A stretch of DNA of 64,000 bases from an uncultured Pseudomonadota bacterium. GTDB lineage: Bacteria; Bdellovibrionota_B; Oligoflexia; Oligoflexales; CAIYRB01. Each line of letters opens with the position of its first letter. The first letter of the stretch is position 1. The position numbers and the translations under genes are program-made. Where the stretch lies: contig CAIYRB010000084.1 in assembly GCA_903928445.1 (NCBI GenBank), positions 1-64,000 of the forward strand. The letters run 5' to 3'. Shown here one piece after another: positions 63,347-64,000 of this stretch. Under the pieces are notes generated by a model, which was given only the letters and a program-made list of their open reading frames with translations, ran no database searches and had not been told where the DNA came from.

Positions 63347-63370
63347 GTTCGATTCCCTCCGCCTCCACCA
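63347..63370 (+). repeat. right direct repeat (att site), tmRNA 3'-end fragment
   Basis: Exact copy of 61847-61870, with no tmRNA sequence before it. It would be the attR (or original attB remainder) of the mini-element. Between it and the next frame (63371-63597) I see no gene with an SD; an 86-codon frame at 63380-63640 is unconvincing. Confidence 0.9.
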
Positions 63371-63597
63371 ACCCTTTTCTTGGCCCTCGAGGAACCGCAA
63401 GTTGATCTTCGCGGTGAGGCTGGCGTTAAAAATCATATTACGTGCCTTCGCCTCGCCATGTTTTTGCATCCAGCCATCTCAGACATTTCAAAGAATGTGC
63501 GGCTGAGAACATCAATAGCGTCAGGGGCTAATGGGGTCAGGGGCACACCATCAACCCATCTATGCACGAAGACTGCAGAAGGGAAAAGAAAGATGGG

Positions 63598-64000
63598 GTG
63601 CCCTGCGCACCTGGAAACCGAACTCGCCTTCCGCCAATAGAACTAACTGATACTATTACCTTTAATCTGCATCAACCCTACATGGACGAGGCGTTCCTCC
63701 GGCAAAAATATGTCGATGAAAGGCTCTCAATTGACGAGATTTCGACGCTCACAAGTTCCGCCAGGACCACCATACGCAAGTACCTCAAACACTACGAGAT
63801 ACCGATACGGCGACCAGGTGAAAACTTGCGGCAGAAGCTCAGCCTCGCCTATGGCCGCCGGTTGGCCAGCCGCTACGAGGTCGATCACAAGCGGGAGCTT
63901 GAGACGATTGAGAAGATGAAGGACCTGCGGCACCAGGGCTACTCCTACTGGAAGATCGCCTCCATTTTAAACACAATGCAGATTCCAACAAAGACCCGTA
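63598..64000 (+). CDS. recombinase-like HTH protein (partial, runs off window)
   Basis: The frame is open from 63532 to the window end. The start is uncertain: GTG 63598, ATG 63562 or ATG 63682, none with a strong SD. The product contains a first HTH (YMDEAFLRQKYVDERLSIDEI ... ARTTIRKYLKHYEIPIRRPGE) and then a region ending TIEKMKDLRHQGYSYWKIASILNTMQIPTKTR. The latter is the C-terminal HTH typical of serine-recombinase-family proteins (GxSYxxIAxxLNxxxIPT). No catalytic resolvase domain is visible before it, so it may be a stand-alone DNA-binding derivative. It lies 228 bp after the right att repeat. Confidence 0.6.
   Translation, partial: MPCAPGNRTRLPPIELTDTITFNLHQPYMDEAFLRQKYVDERLSIDEISTLTSSARTTIRKYLKHYEIPIRRPGENLRQKLSLAYGRRLASRYEVDHKRELETIEKMKDLRHQGYSYWKIASILNTMQIPTKTR

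Larger units (their letters stand above)
61871..63370. mobile_element. 1.5-kb ssrA-integrated mini-element
   Basis: The two 24-bp copies of the tmRNA 3' end are exactly 1500 bp apart, start to start. The first restores a full tmRNA; the second is an isolated fragment. This is the established signature of site-specific integration into ssrA. Cargo is a two-gene minus-strand operon (62071-63145). No integrase or recombinase is encoded within, so it is either a deletion remnant, or a satellite mobilised in trans. The segment before the right repeat (63280-63345) is notably AT-rich. Confidence 0.8.

Noticed and set aside
63380-63640. 86-codon plus-strand frame after the right att repeat
   Set aside because: No SD, no recognisable sequence, and it overlaps the better supported recombinase-like frame.

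Overview
The window reads as a chromosomal stretch of a Gram-negative, motile or gliding, probably predatory-lineage bacterium. My best placement is Bdellovibrionota/Oligoflexia, or a myxobacterium-like deltaproteobacterial relative. This is inference from content: many lipobox and Tat-exported proteins, long TPR proteins next to an outer-membrane beta-barrel of a type common in myxobacteria and Bdellovibrio, CheV and PilZ regulators, and a very short tmRNA tag. No rRNA gene, CRISPR array or intact insertion sequence was seen. Most of the window is ordinary, densely packed chromosome; the accessory part is the right end.

Layout. 1-6.0 kb: a possible gene tail, a lipoprotein, then a minus-strand run of a secreted NlpC/P60-like protein, an RlmD/TrmA-type methyltransferase, tryptophan 2,3-dioxygenase, an aminotransferase and a 2Fe-2S ferredoxin, the last three with overlapping ends. 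6.2-8.9 kb: plus-strand signalling group (REC-PilZ, CheV, CPBP protease, BFD-like ferredoxin). 8.9-12.6 kb: minus-strand GmhB-like phosphatase, small unknowns including a histone-H1-like Lys/Ala tail, and a VKOR-DsbA fusion. 12.67 kb: tRNA-Ala(GGC) and a strong hairpin. 12.9-20.2 kb: class III alcohol dehydrogenase, S4 protein, MFS transporter, a GWD-ordered dikinase, a Tat-exported phosphoesterase and a GST. 20.5-25.0 kb: a four-gene plus-strand operon of exported proteins (VWA-like lipoprotein, CxxCH lipoprotein, small lipoprotein, Tat protein).

25.0-28 kb: Bax-inhibitor-1 protein, GNAT, RodA. 28.1-35.3 kb: a putative gliding/envelope operon (beta-barrel, three TPR proteins, a small exported protein) behind a good sigma-28-like promoter. 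35.3-38.2 kb: HutF/HutG histidine catabolism and a metzincin lipoprotein. 38.4-42.4 kb: exopolysaccharide initiation transferase and GT4, divergent from a sigma-54 activator. 42.4-51.2 kb: amidase, frr-pyrH-tsf-rpsB, YceD, a GYF protein, rpmF-fabD and a STAS-like/zinc-ribbon protein. 51.2-57.4 kb: an M16 peptidase pair, a membrane Fe-S oxidoreductase and a MerR-B12 regulator. 57.4-61.3 kb: DUF4175-like membrane protein and an alpha/beta hydrolase lacking its serine.

Right end: the tmRNA gene (61518-61870) is followed exactly 1500 bp later by a perfect 24-bp copy of its 3' end. This brackets a mini-element carrying a two-gene overlapping operon, one product being an MqsA-like zinc-finger/HTH protein. 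A recombinase-like HTH gene begins just beyond it and runs off the window. This ssrA-docked, integrase-less cassette is the best candidate for an undescribed mobile system here.
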